From positions 1 through 41,644 of the forward strand of contig RGEC01000001.1 in the NCBI GenBank assembly GCA_009918425.1: a stretch of 41,644 nt of DNA, in the 5' to 3' direction. How positions within the stretch are numbered: the first letter of the stretch is position 1; the number at the start of each line of letters is the position of its first letter. The stretch is from Bacteroidota bacterium (GTDB lineage Bacteria; Bacteroidota; Bacteroidia; NS11-12g; UBA955). The position numbers and the translations under genes are program-made. Shown here one piece after another: positions 24,893 through 32,278 of the stretch. Under the pieces are notes generated by a model, which searched no databases, had not been told where the DNA came from, and worked only from the letters and a program-made list of their open reading frames with translations.

Positions 24893-26875
24893 TTAAAATA
24901 GGGCTGAAGTCAGGTTGAAAACAACCCATGCGCTTATCCAAGCAAGTACCAGATACGTTGTAAATTGAACCAGCGGCCATTTCCATCCTCCGGTTTCACG
25001 TTTCATCACGGCAATGGTACTCATGCATTGCAAGGCGTAAGCATAAAAAATCATTAGGCTAAGTGCGTAGGGAAGTCCATAAAGTGGTTTTCCGGTTTCC
25101 GGATTTTTGGCTTGTTTCATTACAGCCCTGATAGTTTCAGGGTTGTCAGAATTTCCGCGAAACAGCGTGGCAATAGTACCTACAAACACCTCACGGGCTG
25201 CAAACGAAGAAATGATGGCAATTCCGGTTTTCCAATCGTAACCCAGGGGCTTAATGGCAGGTTCGATGAATTTGCCAAGATGCCCGGCGTAGCTGGCCTC
25301 CAGTCGGGCCTCCTCCAAATCGGTCTTGCGATGCTGTGGCGTGTATTGGCCGGCAGGTAAATTATTGGTAGTTCTGTAAATGTTTGCTTCAGCCATTTCT
25401 ATAGCATCGCCGGGACCGTAGCTGCTGAGTGCCCAAAGTATCAAGGAAATGATTACAATAACCTTGCCTGCTGATGTTACGAAGCTCATGCACTTGTGTG
25501 ACATTTGCAGTATTACGGTTTGCAGCCTTGGAAGCTGGTAGGTGGGCATTTCCAGAATAAATTCGGAAGTTTCGGTGTTTTGGTTTCTTCTTTTGAAAAA
25601 CAGGGAAATGCCAATGGCCGCAATGATACCGGCAAAATATGCCAGGGTCATAATGACACTGCGAAGGCTAAATGGACCAATTCCTGCAGATTCAGGTATG
25701 GCGAGGGATATTAACAGGGTGTAAACCGGCAGACGTGCGCTGCAGCTCATGAGGGGAATTACAAACATTGTGGCCAGCCGTTCGCCTTTGTGTTTGATGC
25801 TTCTGGTGGCCATGATACTGGGAATGGCGCAGGCAAAGCCGCTAATGAGGGGAATTACGGAGCGTCCATTTAGTCCAATTCTGCGCATAACGCGGTCGGT
25901 GATAAAACTGGCGCGGGTCATATATCCGCTATCTTCAAGCAAGCCAATAAACAGGAAAAGTATAGCAATCTGTGGAATGAAAACTACCACGCCGGCTATT
26001 CCCGGTATTAAACCATTGCTGAGCATAGAAGTGAGTGCTCCTGAAGGTAAGGTATCGTTTGTCCAGGCACTTAGCATGGCAAAACCTTGTTCTATCCAGT
26101 TCATCGGGTATTCTGCCAGTGCGAAAACACCCTGAAAGATGGTGAGCATTATAAATGTAAAAATCAAGTAACCGAAAATGCGGTGGGTAAGCCAGTAATC
26201 GAGTTTTTCGCGCAATACATTGCCAGGGGCCGGTTTTTGGCTGACACAGGCAGAAACGATTTTTTCAATGTGTGCGTATCGCGACAGCGTTTCGGCGGCT
26301 ATGCCTTCTCTTTTACTGCTTTTTATATACTCCGACAGACGTTGCTTTGTGTTATTAAATATCTGTAACGTAGAAACCTTTGCTTTATCAAGTGCAGGAA
26401 TGATATTGTCTGTGCCATCGCCTTTTCTGGGATTTATTTTTATTACGGGAACCCCTAATATGTTTTCAAGTTCTTTGGTGTTGATTTCAAGATTTTTCTT
26501 CTGTGCCGTATCATTCATGGTGAGCAATACAGTCATAGGAATATTTAATTCGGCTACTTGGGTGAAAAGAAGCAGGTTTCTGCGCAGATTGGATGCATCG
26601 AGAATAAAAAGAATTTTATTTGGTAAATTACCATGATCCAAACCCAGCAAGGCTTTTACTACTAATTTTTCGTCTTCGGCTTCTGAATACAGGCTGTAAA
26701 TTCCGGGAAGGTCGATTAGGTTGAACTTCTTACCATCGAACTGCCAGGTTCCGTATTTTTTTTCAACGGTAGTACCCGGCAGATTGCTGATTTTTTGTCT
26801 GAGCCCCGTGAGCCTGTTGAAAAGTGTGGATTTACCACAGTTTGGATTTCCTATCAGGGCAATGTTATCAGCCAT
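24893..26875 (-). CDS. feoB: Ferrous iron transporter FeoB
   Basis: Imports Fe(II) across the inner membrane. The start is the ATG at 26875 (MADNIALIGNPNCGKSTLF), giving 660 residues; the frame opens further upstream, inside feoA. The N-terminal G domain has G1 GNPNCGKS (9-16) and G3 DLPG. At the expected G4 position the sequence reads TMND rather than the usual NxxD, a substitution worth noting. A helical spacer follows, then two gate-type membrane regions with SGFACAIPSIMATRSI and PLMSCSARLPVYTL, and a final cluster of helices ending in the conserved YALQCMSTIAVMKRETGGWKW. Its first 8 nt overlap feoA, so the two are coupled. Confidence 0.94.
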   Translation of the reverse strand: MADNIALIGNPNCGKSTLFNRLTGLRQKISNLPGTTVEKKYGTWQFDGKKFNLIDLPGIYSLYSEAEDEKLVVKALLGLDHGNLPNKILFILDASNLRRNLLLFTQVAELNIPMTVLLTMNDTAQKKNLEINTKELENILGVPVIKINPRKGDGTDNIIPALDKAKVSTLQIFNNTKQRLSEYIKSSKREGIAAETLSRYAHIEKIVSACVSQKPAPGNVLREKLDYWLTHRIFGYLIFTFIMLTIFQGVFALAEYPMNWIEQGFAMLSAWTNDTLPSGALTSMLSNGLIPGIAGVVVFIPQIAILFLFIGLLEDSGYMTRASFITDRVMRRIGLNGRSVIPLISGFACAIPSIMATRSIKHKGERLATMFVIPLMSCSARLPVYTLLISLAIPESAGIGPFSLRSVIMTLAYFAGIIAAIGISLFFKRRNQNTETSEFILEMPTYQLPRLQTVILQMSHKCMSFVTSAGKVIVIISLILWALSSYGPGDAIEMAEANIYRTTNNLPAGQYTPQHRKTDLEEARLEASYAGHLGKFIEPAIKPLGYDWKTGIAIISSFAAREVFVGTIATLFRGNSDNPETIRAVMKQAKNPETGKPLYGLPYALSLMIFYAYALQCMSTIAVMKRETGGWKWPLVQFTTYLVLAWISAWVVFNLTSALF

Positions 26876-27104
26876 GTTTTTTAGTGGGTTCAACAACAAG
26901 CAATTTGGCCTCAGATTTACGCAATCCAAGCAGGTAACCTTCAACATTAAATGCCATGGGATCGCCTGAAGGGGCAGTAAATTCCAGTTTTATCAATGTG
27001 CCGGGTACACAACCCATGGCGGTCAGGCGTTCTTCCTGTGGGGATGAGGACAAGGCAGTGATTTTGGCAGACATGCCGGGTACAAGTTCATCCGCCGTTA
27101 TCAT
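26868..27104 (-). CDS. feoA: FeoA family protein
   Basis: A 78-residue SH3-like FeoA, a cytoplasmic accessory protein of the FeoB iron transporter. Visible features are MITADELVPGMSAKI, an ERLTAMGCVPGTLIKLEF core and a GDPMAFNVEGYLLGLRKSEAKLLVVE ending, all typical. Its end overlaps the feoB start (ATGGCTGA). Transcription probably starts at the TATTTTTG box at 27120-27113, directly behind an inverted repeat that may terminate the upstream peptidase gene. Confidence 0.92.
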   Translation of the reverse strand: MITADELVPGMSAKITALSSSPQEERLTAMGCVPGTLIKLEFTAPSGDPMAFNVEGYLLGLRKSEAKLLVVEPTKKHG

Positions 27105-27112
27105 AAGTTTGG

Positions 27113-27120
27113 CAAAAATA
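27113..27120 (-). promoter_or_regulatory. -7 promoter element TATTTTTG of feoAB
   Basis: Exact TAnnTTTG match on the minus strand, 8 nt before the feoA ATG. It forms the T-rich tail of the adjacent hairpin. Confidence 0.6.
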
Positions 27121-27144
27121 GGGTTTAAATTTGGCTTAAACCCT
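27120..27144 (-). terminator. Inverted repeat between the M1 peptidase and feoA (terminator or operator)
   Basis: AGGGTTTAA (27120-27128) pairs perfectly with TTAAACCCT (27136-27144) across a 7-nt loop. On the minus strand it starts at the peptidase stop codon and is followed by TATTTTTG, so it can act as a terminator. Because it also abuts the feoA promoter it could instead be an operator, for example for an iron regulator. The core is AT-rich, so termination strength is uncertain. Confidence 0.55.
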
Positions 27145-29741
27145 TATTGATTCGCTGCTTTGACCAATTTTTCGGCTACGGAAAACCATGCGGGTTTATC
27201 TTCTTCTGAATATACCTCTAGTGCAGGTTTTATGATGCCTGCGGCTATTTTAAGCATGGATTTATTTTCTTTTCGGGTAAGCGCTTCGGCTATAAATTCC
27301 ATTTGCTGGGTTTTTGTAAAATCATTGACATTCATGGCTGCGGCTCCAAAAAACCAGTTTGAGAATACATTCTCAAAACACGCCAACCCGGCTTTGGGGT
27401 TTTTCTGCAGTAAAAGCATGTATTTCAAGGGTTCTGTGCCTGAATCCTGCTCCATCCATTTTTTCATCCATTTTGCGGCAATGGCTTTGGTTGCATATTG
27501 GGATGCAAAACGGGCTGTATCTGCAAACTGTTCTTTCCATTCTATGTAGTTTATTGCATTCAATGCCACTTTTGGGCTGGGATCTGAGGTGAGACGGGGT
27601 AAAATTCCTGAGCTGAATGTTGGGAACCGATATTCTAAAGCAGTTAGAGCCTTTTCTCTTACATCTGAATCAAAATTGCCGAAAATAATGCGATGCAGGT
27701 TGTTTTTAATAGCATTGCTATCATTGAATGTGCGGTATGTACAATGATCAAGTACAGTGTTTAACAGGGGGCTCCAGTTTGATTGCAGCGCGGCAATGAC
27801 AATGCTGTCCGCAGTTTCGTTCAGTTCTGAATCATTGTCAGGGAAAAGTGCGACAGCACGGTCGAATACTGCAAGCTGTAATGCCGGGTTGTTTAGTGTC
27901 TGCATTGCCTTTTGTAAGGTCTCCAATGGGTTGGGAGCCTCACCTTCATTGGGATAATTTATTTTGCACAGCAACTGATTATCGGGGTCTAGGAGCCAGA
28001 ATTTGGGTTGTTCCGACAGCGGAAAAGTGAAGGATTGATTTCTTTTATTGATAACTACAGGTTGAATATGTGTTTTGCCCTTTATTGTAAATAGAATTTT
28101 GGTTTTCAATACATATGTATTTCGATGGTTTTGTGTTTGATCAATATCAAATCGAATGGTTTTATTGATTGAATCCCATGATGATGATACATTTATTTCG
28201 GGCTGGTTTCCGGTAAAATACCACTGATTAAAAAATGGGTGTAAGTCTCTTCCGGTAACGGCTTCCATGGCCAGTCTCAGATGATCTACTTCGGCAGCGC
28301 GAAAACGATTGTCAGTGAGGTATTTTTTCATTCCTTCCCTAAAGGCTGCGTCCCCAATTTCTTGTCTGAGCATGTGGAGAATCAATGCTCCTTTCTGGTA
28401 GCTTACCACATCAAATACGTCATCGTAACGGTGATACTGGTAACGCACCAGTTTTTTATCGGCACCGCCCATAACGTCATTTAGCCGGGTATACAATCTG
28501 AATTCTTCCAGCAATTCATCAGCTTTTGCCTTGCCGTACTTGTGTTCGCGCCAAAGGTATTCGCCATAGGTAGCAAAGCTCTCATTGAGGGTGATGTTGC
28601 TCCAGCTTTCTGCGGTAACCAGGTCTCCGAACCAATGGTGAAAAAGCTCGTGACTCACATAATCCTCGTAGGTTTCATCCCTGTACTCTTCTTCGGTAGT
28701 TTGTAGATTTTCCATGTGTACGGTGGCGCTGGTGTTTTCCATGGCGCCGCTCACAAAATCGCGCACCACAACCTGGCTGTATTTATCCCATGGGAAATCC
28801 ACGCCGGTGTATGTGCTGAAAAACTCCATCATTTCGGGGGTTTTGCCAAAAATCTGTTTGGCACGCGATGCATAGAGCTTCTCTACCAGGTAGGTAACAG
28901 GTTTATCGCGCCATTTGTCCTGTATTTCGGCCCAGTCGCCAATGGCCATCATTGCCAGATAAGGTGCATGGGGCAGTTTTTGTTCCCAGCAATCGGTGCG
29001 GGTGCCGCTGTTGTTTTTTTGGATTGAAATTTTGAGCCCGTTGCTTAGGGATACCATGCTGTCCGGAATGGTCATGCAGATACGCTGGGTCATTTTCTGG
29101 TTGGGTGCATCGATGGTGGGAAACCATCGGCTGTTACTTTCGGTTTCACCCTGGGTCCATATCTGGCGCGGTTTGAGCGGGTCTGAGCCATCGGGATTGA
29201 TGAAGTAAAGGCCACGGTCCTGGGTAATTGCCGAGCCACCTTCAACCTCAGCTGCATAGGGTTTTGCCGTATATTTTATTCTCAGATTTGCTATCGGGTT
29301 CGCCGATGTGAAGGTAATGCCCGGTTTGATGACCAGTTTGAGACTATCCGGATATGTGAAGTTGGCAGTTTGCCAATTGCCATTAAGTTTGATTTGCACA
29401 GATTCTATGTCCATATTTTTGGCATCGAGTACAATGCTGTCGGTTTCATAGAAATGCAATTTCATGGTGATTTCTGCCTCGCCATTCAGTTGTTTTTTTG
29501 CGAAATCGAAGCTTACATACAGGTTGGTATGTTGCAGGTCCCAGTCGCTGTAGCGCGCTGCTCGGTAATTTGAAGGCAGAATTTCATTTTCGCCTGTCCA
29601 GTCTGGCCAGGTGGCATCCATAACTGCGATTGCAGTATCTACAGCTGCGCTGTCTACTGCCCATTCATAGCTGTTCTTGCGAAAAACGCTGCATTCGGTT
29701 AAGGTGGCAATTGAGAGAAGTATCAGAATTGTTTTTTTCAT
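27144..29741 (-). CDS. M1-family metallo-aminopeptidase, exported
   Basis: An 865-residue zinc aminopeptidase that removes N-terminal residues from peptides. The N-terminal signal MKKTILILLSIATLTEC could be a lipoprotein signal, but Glu before the Cys is unusual for a lipobox. The M1 beta-sandwich domain is followed by the substrate-binding GAMENT motif near residue 331 and the zinc site HELFHHW-x-NESFATYGEYLW (HExxH near 362, second Glu 19 residues on). The C-terminal about 300 residues are helical, HEAT-like. It is the last gene of the dedA-aroE-peptidase run, 1 nt after aroE. Probably periplasmic or outer-membrane facing. Confidence 0.9.
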   Translation of the reverse strand: MKKTILILLSIATLTECSVFRKNSYEWAVDSAAVDTAIAVMDATWPDWTGENEILPSNYRAARYSDWDLQHTNLYVSFDFAKKQLNGEAEITMKLHFYETDSIVLDAKNMDIESVQIKLNGNWQTANFTYPDSLKLVIKPGITFTSANPIANLRIKYTAKPYAAEVEGGSAITQDRGLYFINPDGSDPLKPRQIWTQGETESNSRWFPTIDAPNQKMTQRICMTIPDSMVSLSNGLKISIQKNNSGTRTDCWEQKLPHAPYLAMMAIGDWAEIQDKWRDKPVTYLVEKLYASRAKQIFGKTPEMMEFFSTYTGVDFPWDKYSQVVVRDFVSGAMENTSATVHMENLQTTEEEYRDETYEDYVSHELFHHWFGDLVTAESWSNITLNESFATYGEYLWREHKYGKAKADELLEEFRLYTRLNDVMGGADKKLVRYQYHRYDDVFDVVSYQKGALILHMLRQEIGDAAFREGMKKYLTDNRFRAAEVDHLRLAMEAVTGRDLHPFFNQWYFTGNQPEINVSSSWDSINKTIRFDIDQTQNHRNTYVLKTKILFTIKGKTHIQPVVINKRNQSFTFPLSEQPKFWLLDPDNQLLCKINYPNEGEAPNPLETLQKAMQTLNNPALQLAVFDRAVALFPDNDSELNETADSIVIAALQSNWSPLLNTVLDHCTYRTFNDSNAIKNNLHRIIFGNFDSDVREKALTALEYRFPTFSSGILPRLTSDPSPKVALNAINYIEWKEQFADTARFASQYATKAIAAKWMKKWMEQDSGTEPLKYMLLLQKNPKAGLACFENVFSNWFFGAAAMNVNDFTKTQQMEFIAEALTRKENKSMLKIAAGIIKPALEVYSEEDKPAWFSVAEKLVKAANQ

Positions 29742-29742
29742 T

Positions 29743-30492
29743 TTAATTTTCTTGTTTGAATATGTTCCAGGCTTTTTCTGCCTGCTTATGAAGCATAATC
29801 ATACCGTTAAACGCCTTAGCACCGTAGTTTGTTGCTTTTTCCATGAATAGTGTTGATTCCGGATTGTAGACCAGATCAATAACAATGTGACTGGAAGATA
29901 TGTATTGAAAGGGAATAGGCGGGAAGGATTCAGTATTAGGGTGCATGCCCAGCGGGGTGGTATTGATGACAAGCAGGTGAGATCTTAATATTTCATAGTC
30001 GATATCAGCATAACTTATGTGGTATTTGTTAGGATTGCGGCTCACGACCGTGTAGCGAATGCCTCGTTTTTTCAGTACGTGGCAAACAGCTTTTGCGGCA
30101 CCGCCGGAACCCAATACCAGGGCTTTTTCTGTTTTTTCTGCTTTGGCTGAAATAAGCAATGCTTCAAATCCGTATGTGTCTGTATTGTAACCGATCAACT
30201 TGATTTTATCGTCTTGTCGACGAATGCTGATGGTGTTTACAGCTCCCAATTCTAGGGCATCCGGTGCGATATAATCCAGCAGTGGTAAGATGTCAGTTTT
30301 GTAGGGGATGGTAACATTCAGTCCCAACAGCGTGGGCTGATTTTCAATTAATTTCGTCAATTTGTTAATATGGGACAATGGGAAAAGGCGGTATTCCCAG
30401 TCTACTAAGTTTTCTTGGCGAAAAATATCAGCAAACAACTCCGGAGATTTGCTATGGCCCAGGGGGGTGCCAATGAGGCCCAGCAATGGCAT
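29743..30492 (-). CDS. aroE: Shikimate dehydrogenase
   Basis: Reduces 3-dehydroshikimate to shikimate with NADPH in aromatic amino-acid synthesis. The 249-residue protein has the substrate-binding LIGTPLGHSKSPELF at the N-terminus, NVTIPYKTDILP with the catalytic Lys, LGAVNTI, the NADP-binding VLGSGGAAKAV, a SRNPNK NADP specificity loop, NTTPLGM and a C-terminal FNGMIMLHKQAEKAW. All key residues are present. It lies 2 nt after dedA and 1 nt before the M1 peptidase on the same strand, so the three are likely co-transcribed. Cytoplasmic. Confidence 0.95.
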   Translation of the reverse strand: MPLLGLIGTPLGHSKSPELFADIFRQENLVDWEYRLFPLSHINKLTKLIENQPTLLGLNVTIPYKTDILPLLDYIAPDALELGAVNTISIRRQDDKIKLIGYNTDTYGFEALLISAKAEKTEKALVLGSGGAAKAVCHVLKKRGIRYTVVSRNPNKYHISYADIDYEILRSHLLVINTTPLGMHPNTESFPPIPFQYISSSHIVIDLVYNPESTLFMEKATNYGAKAFNGMIMLHKQAEKAWNIFKQEN

Positions 30493-30494
30493 GG

Positions 30495-31145
30495 TTATTT
30501 AGCGAATTTCGATTTGAGGGCCTGAAAAATCATGGGTAGTATGGAGATGAAGATAATACCTAGCACTACTTTTTCAAAGTTTTTCATCACCCACTCGTTA
30601 CTGCCCAGCAAATAACCTGCAATGCTGATGCTGCATACCCAAAGAACGGCTCCTGAAATACAGTATCCAATAAATTTACGGTAACCCATGGTTCCCAGTC
30701 CGGCCGCAAATGGAGCGAATGTGCGCACAATGGGAACGAAGCGAGCCATGATGAGGGTTTTGCCGCCGTGTTTTTCATAAAATGCGTGGGTTTTGTCGAG
30801 GTATTCCCTTTTCAGTAATTTCCATTTAAGGTCAAAAATGCGCACACCGATTCTGCTGCCAATAAAATAGTTGGTATTGTCACCCAGCAGTGCAGCAAAA
30901 ATCAACAGGGGGATGAGGACGAAAATACTAAAATCATTGGCCGGATTGGCGGCCAGGGCACCGGCTGCAAAAAGCAGCGAATCACCAGGTAGTAATGGCA
31001 TAACTACCAGTCCGGTTTCAACAAATACTATCAAAAAAAGGATGGCATACAGCCAGTTCCCATATTCCCGGATCCACACATTCAGATAATCATTGAGGTG
31101 GGTGATGAAATGCAGTCCGTCTGCAAGGATATTTAAAACAATCAT
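30495..31145 (-). CDS. DedA-family membrane protein (VTT/SNARE-associated domain)
   Basis: A 216-residue inner-membrane protein with hydrophobic segments around reentrant loops. It shows FVETGLVVMPLLPGDSLLFAAGALAA, GDNTNYFIGSRIG and the DedA signature MARFVPIVRTFAPFAAGLGTMGYRKF with its conserved Arg. DedA proteins are implicated in recycling undecaprenyl phosphate or phosphatidylethanolamine across the membrane and in maintaining proton motive force. The subfamily cannot be assigned here. It is first in the dedA-aroE-peptidase run. A near-consensus TAAAATTG lies just upstream of the start. Confidence 0.92.
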   Translation of the reverse strand: MIVLNILADGLHFITHLNDYLNVWIREYGNWLYAILFLIVFVETGLVVMPLLPGDSLLFAAGALAANPANDFSIFVLIPLLIFAALLGDNTNYFIGSRIGVRIFDLKWKLLKREYLDKTHAFYEKHGGKTLIMARFVPIVRTFAPFAAGLGTMGYRKFIGYCISGAVLWVCSISIAGYLLGSNEWVMKNFEKVVLGIIFISILPMIFQALKSKFAK

Positions 31146-31193
31146 TGGTACTGCAATTTTACTTCAAATTGATGGTTTATTGTATAGGAGGTG

Positions 31194-31201
31194 TATTTTT
31201 G
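31194..31201 (+). promoter_or_regulatory. -7 promoter element TATTTTTG of a small lipoprotein-like gene
   Basis: Exact TAnnTTTG match ending 4 nt before the ATG at 31206. It is the main support that this very short frame is a gene. Confidence 0.6.
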
Positions 31202-31205
31202 AATA

Positions 31206-31328
31206 ATGAAATTCAGAATTGCATTGCTTATTTTGGTTTTAGCAGTAGCCAATGCGGGTTGCAAAGCTATACAGGGTAAGCAACCCAAAAAACCCAGGGC
31301 CAAATCGGGCTGTAACTGCGGGTTTTGA
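31206..31328 (+). CDS. 40-residue Cys-rich lipoprotein-like peptide
   Basis: A very short frame. It starts MKFRIALLILVLAVANAGC, a basic n-region plus hydrophobic core ending in Cys19, resembling a lipoprotein signal although Asn at -3 is atypical. The remaining 21 residues are Lys/Pro-rich and end KSGCNCGF, placing a CxC pair at the C-terminus (Cys36, Cys38). A consensus promoter box sits 4 nt upstream, and the divergent dedA gene starts 61 nt away. Tiny Lys-rich lipoproteins with a C-terminal CxC or CGC end are, as I recall, frequent in Bacteroidota, but I cannot name a family. The CxC could bind metal (inference). Confidence 0.6.
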   Translation: MKFRIALLILVLAVANAGCKAIQGKQPKKPRAKSGCNCGF

Positions 31329-31345
31329 GGAAAGTTTGTATAATG

Positions 31346-31377
31346 TTTGTATTTTATTTGTTTTTTGTTTAGATTTG
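31346..31377 (+). promoter_or_regulatory. Complete Bacteroidota promoter: TTTG-N20-TAGATTTG
   Basis: A -33 box TTTG at 31346-31349 is separated by 20 bp from an exact TAnnTTTG at 31370-31377, 12 nt before the ATG at 31390. This is one of the best full matches to the Bacteroidota promoter in the window. Confidence 0.7.
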
Positions 31378-31389
31378 TGGGTGGGAAAA

Positions 31390-32211
31390 ATGAAATATCC
31401 GGAATTAGAAAAGGGAATGTTTCATGGACTGCACAAAGCGGTTCAGGAGCGAACCGGTATTTCTTTGCCTGTGATACATGCTGCACTGACTGAGCAGGAT
31501 GACCGTTCTGAGAAGAAGTTGCAGGCCATCCGTGTGGCTCTTGAAATCATCCGGGAGCGGGGAATGGTTGCTGAGGATGAATATTGTGATACCAATCTAA
31601 ATAACCCAACCGTGAGTGAGCCGGTTGCAGAATATGCCATGCTGGATCTTCAAAAAGCATATACTTACTGGGATTATCTGAAATGGACCTTCTTAGAACG
31701 TGTTGAGCTTATTCGCGGAAAGGTAGTGAAAATGTGCCCGGCACCCAGCCGAAATCATCAGCTGGTAGTGAGGGTGGTGAATCGGTATTTTGATCAGTAC
31801 TTTATTGATAAACCCTGTGGATTGTTTTACGCACCTTTTGATGTTCGGTTGCCTGTGCCCGGCGCCAGAAAAGACAGCACCGTTGTTCAGCCTGATTTGA
31901 CGGTTATTTGCGATTTAAGCAAGGTGGATGAGAGGGGTTGTTTTGGAGTCCCTGATATATTGGTTGAAATTCTATCTCCCGGTAATTCGCGCCACGATAT
32001 GAACGTAAAATTTAAATTGTATGAGGCAAGCGGAGTAAAGGAATACTGGATAATTCAGCCGCAGGAGCGCAGTATTTTAATCTACGTTCTTGAAAACAAT
32101 AAATACGTTGGTTTGCCACCATTTACAGAAGGAACAGAAGCTTTTGGACGGTTGTTTCCGAATCTGATACTGCCTGTAGATGCGGTCTTTGAATATCTTC
32201 CTTCTGAATAG
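31390..32211 (+). CDS. Uma2-family nuclease-like protein with N-terminal HTH-like domain
   Basis: With the ATG at 31390 (MKYPELEKG) the protein has 273 residues; the frame is open to 31252 but that would overlap the small lipoprotein-like gene and the promoter. Residues about 85-273 are a PD-(D/E)xK-type Uma2 (DUF820) domain: FLERVELIRGKVVKM, PFDVRLP, VVQPDLTVICD, VPDILVEILSPGNSRHD and KFKLYEASGVKEYWIIQP, with the acidic and Lys positions in place. Residues about 10-60 (LHKAVQERTGISLPVIHAAL and a following helix) look like a helix-turn-helix. Uma2 proteins are abundant in cyanobacteria and of unknown role. No mobile element is adjacent. Confidence 0.82.
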   Translation: MKYPELEKGMFHGLHKAVQERTGISLPVIHAALTEQDDRSEKKLQAIRVALEIIRERGMVAEDEYCDTNLNNPTVSEPVAEYAMLDLQKAYTYWDYLKWTFLERVELIRGKVVKMCPAPSRNHQLVVRVVNRYFDQYFIDKPCGLFYAPFDVRLPVPGARKDSTVVQPDLTVICDLSKVDERGCFGVPDILVEILSPGNSRHDMNVKFKLYEASGVKEYWIIQPQERSILIYVLENNKYVGLPPFTEGTEAFGRLFPNLILPVDAVFEYLPSE

Positions 32212-32254
32212 CATTATTCTGTTTAACAATCAACAAATAATGATATATTTTCAG

Positions 32255-32262
32255 TAATTTTG
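32255..32262 (+). promoter_or_regulatory. -7 promoter element TAATTTTG of ahcY
   Basis: Exact TAnnTTTG match ending 16 nt before the ahcY ATG. Confidence 0.65.
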
Positions 32263-32278
32263 CACCCCGATTTATAAC

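Noticed and set aside
26876..26947. Longer FeoB start inside feoA
   Set aside because: The conserved FeoB N-terminus starts at MADNIALIGNPNCGKS; the extra 24 residues are the shifted frame of feoA.
31142..31486. 114-codon minus-strand frame over the dedA upstream region
   Set aside because: It covers two good plus-strand promoters, the small lipoprotein-like gene and the Uma2 start, and its translation has no signal or domain.
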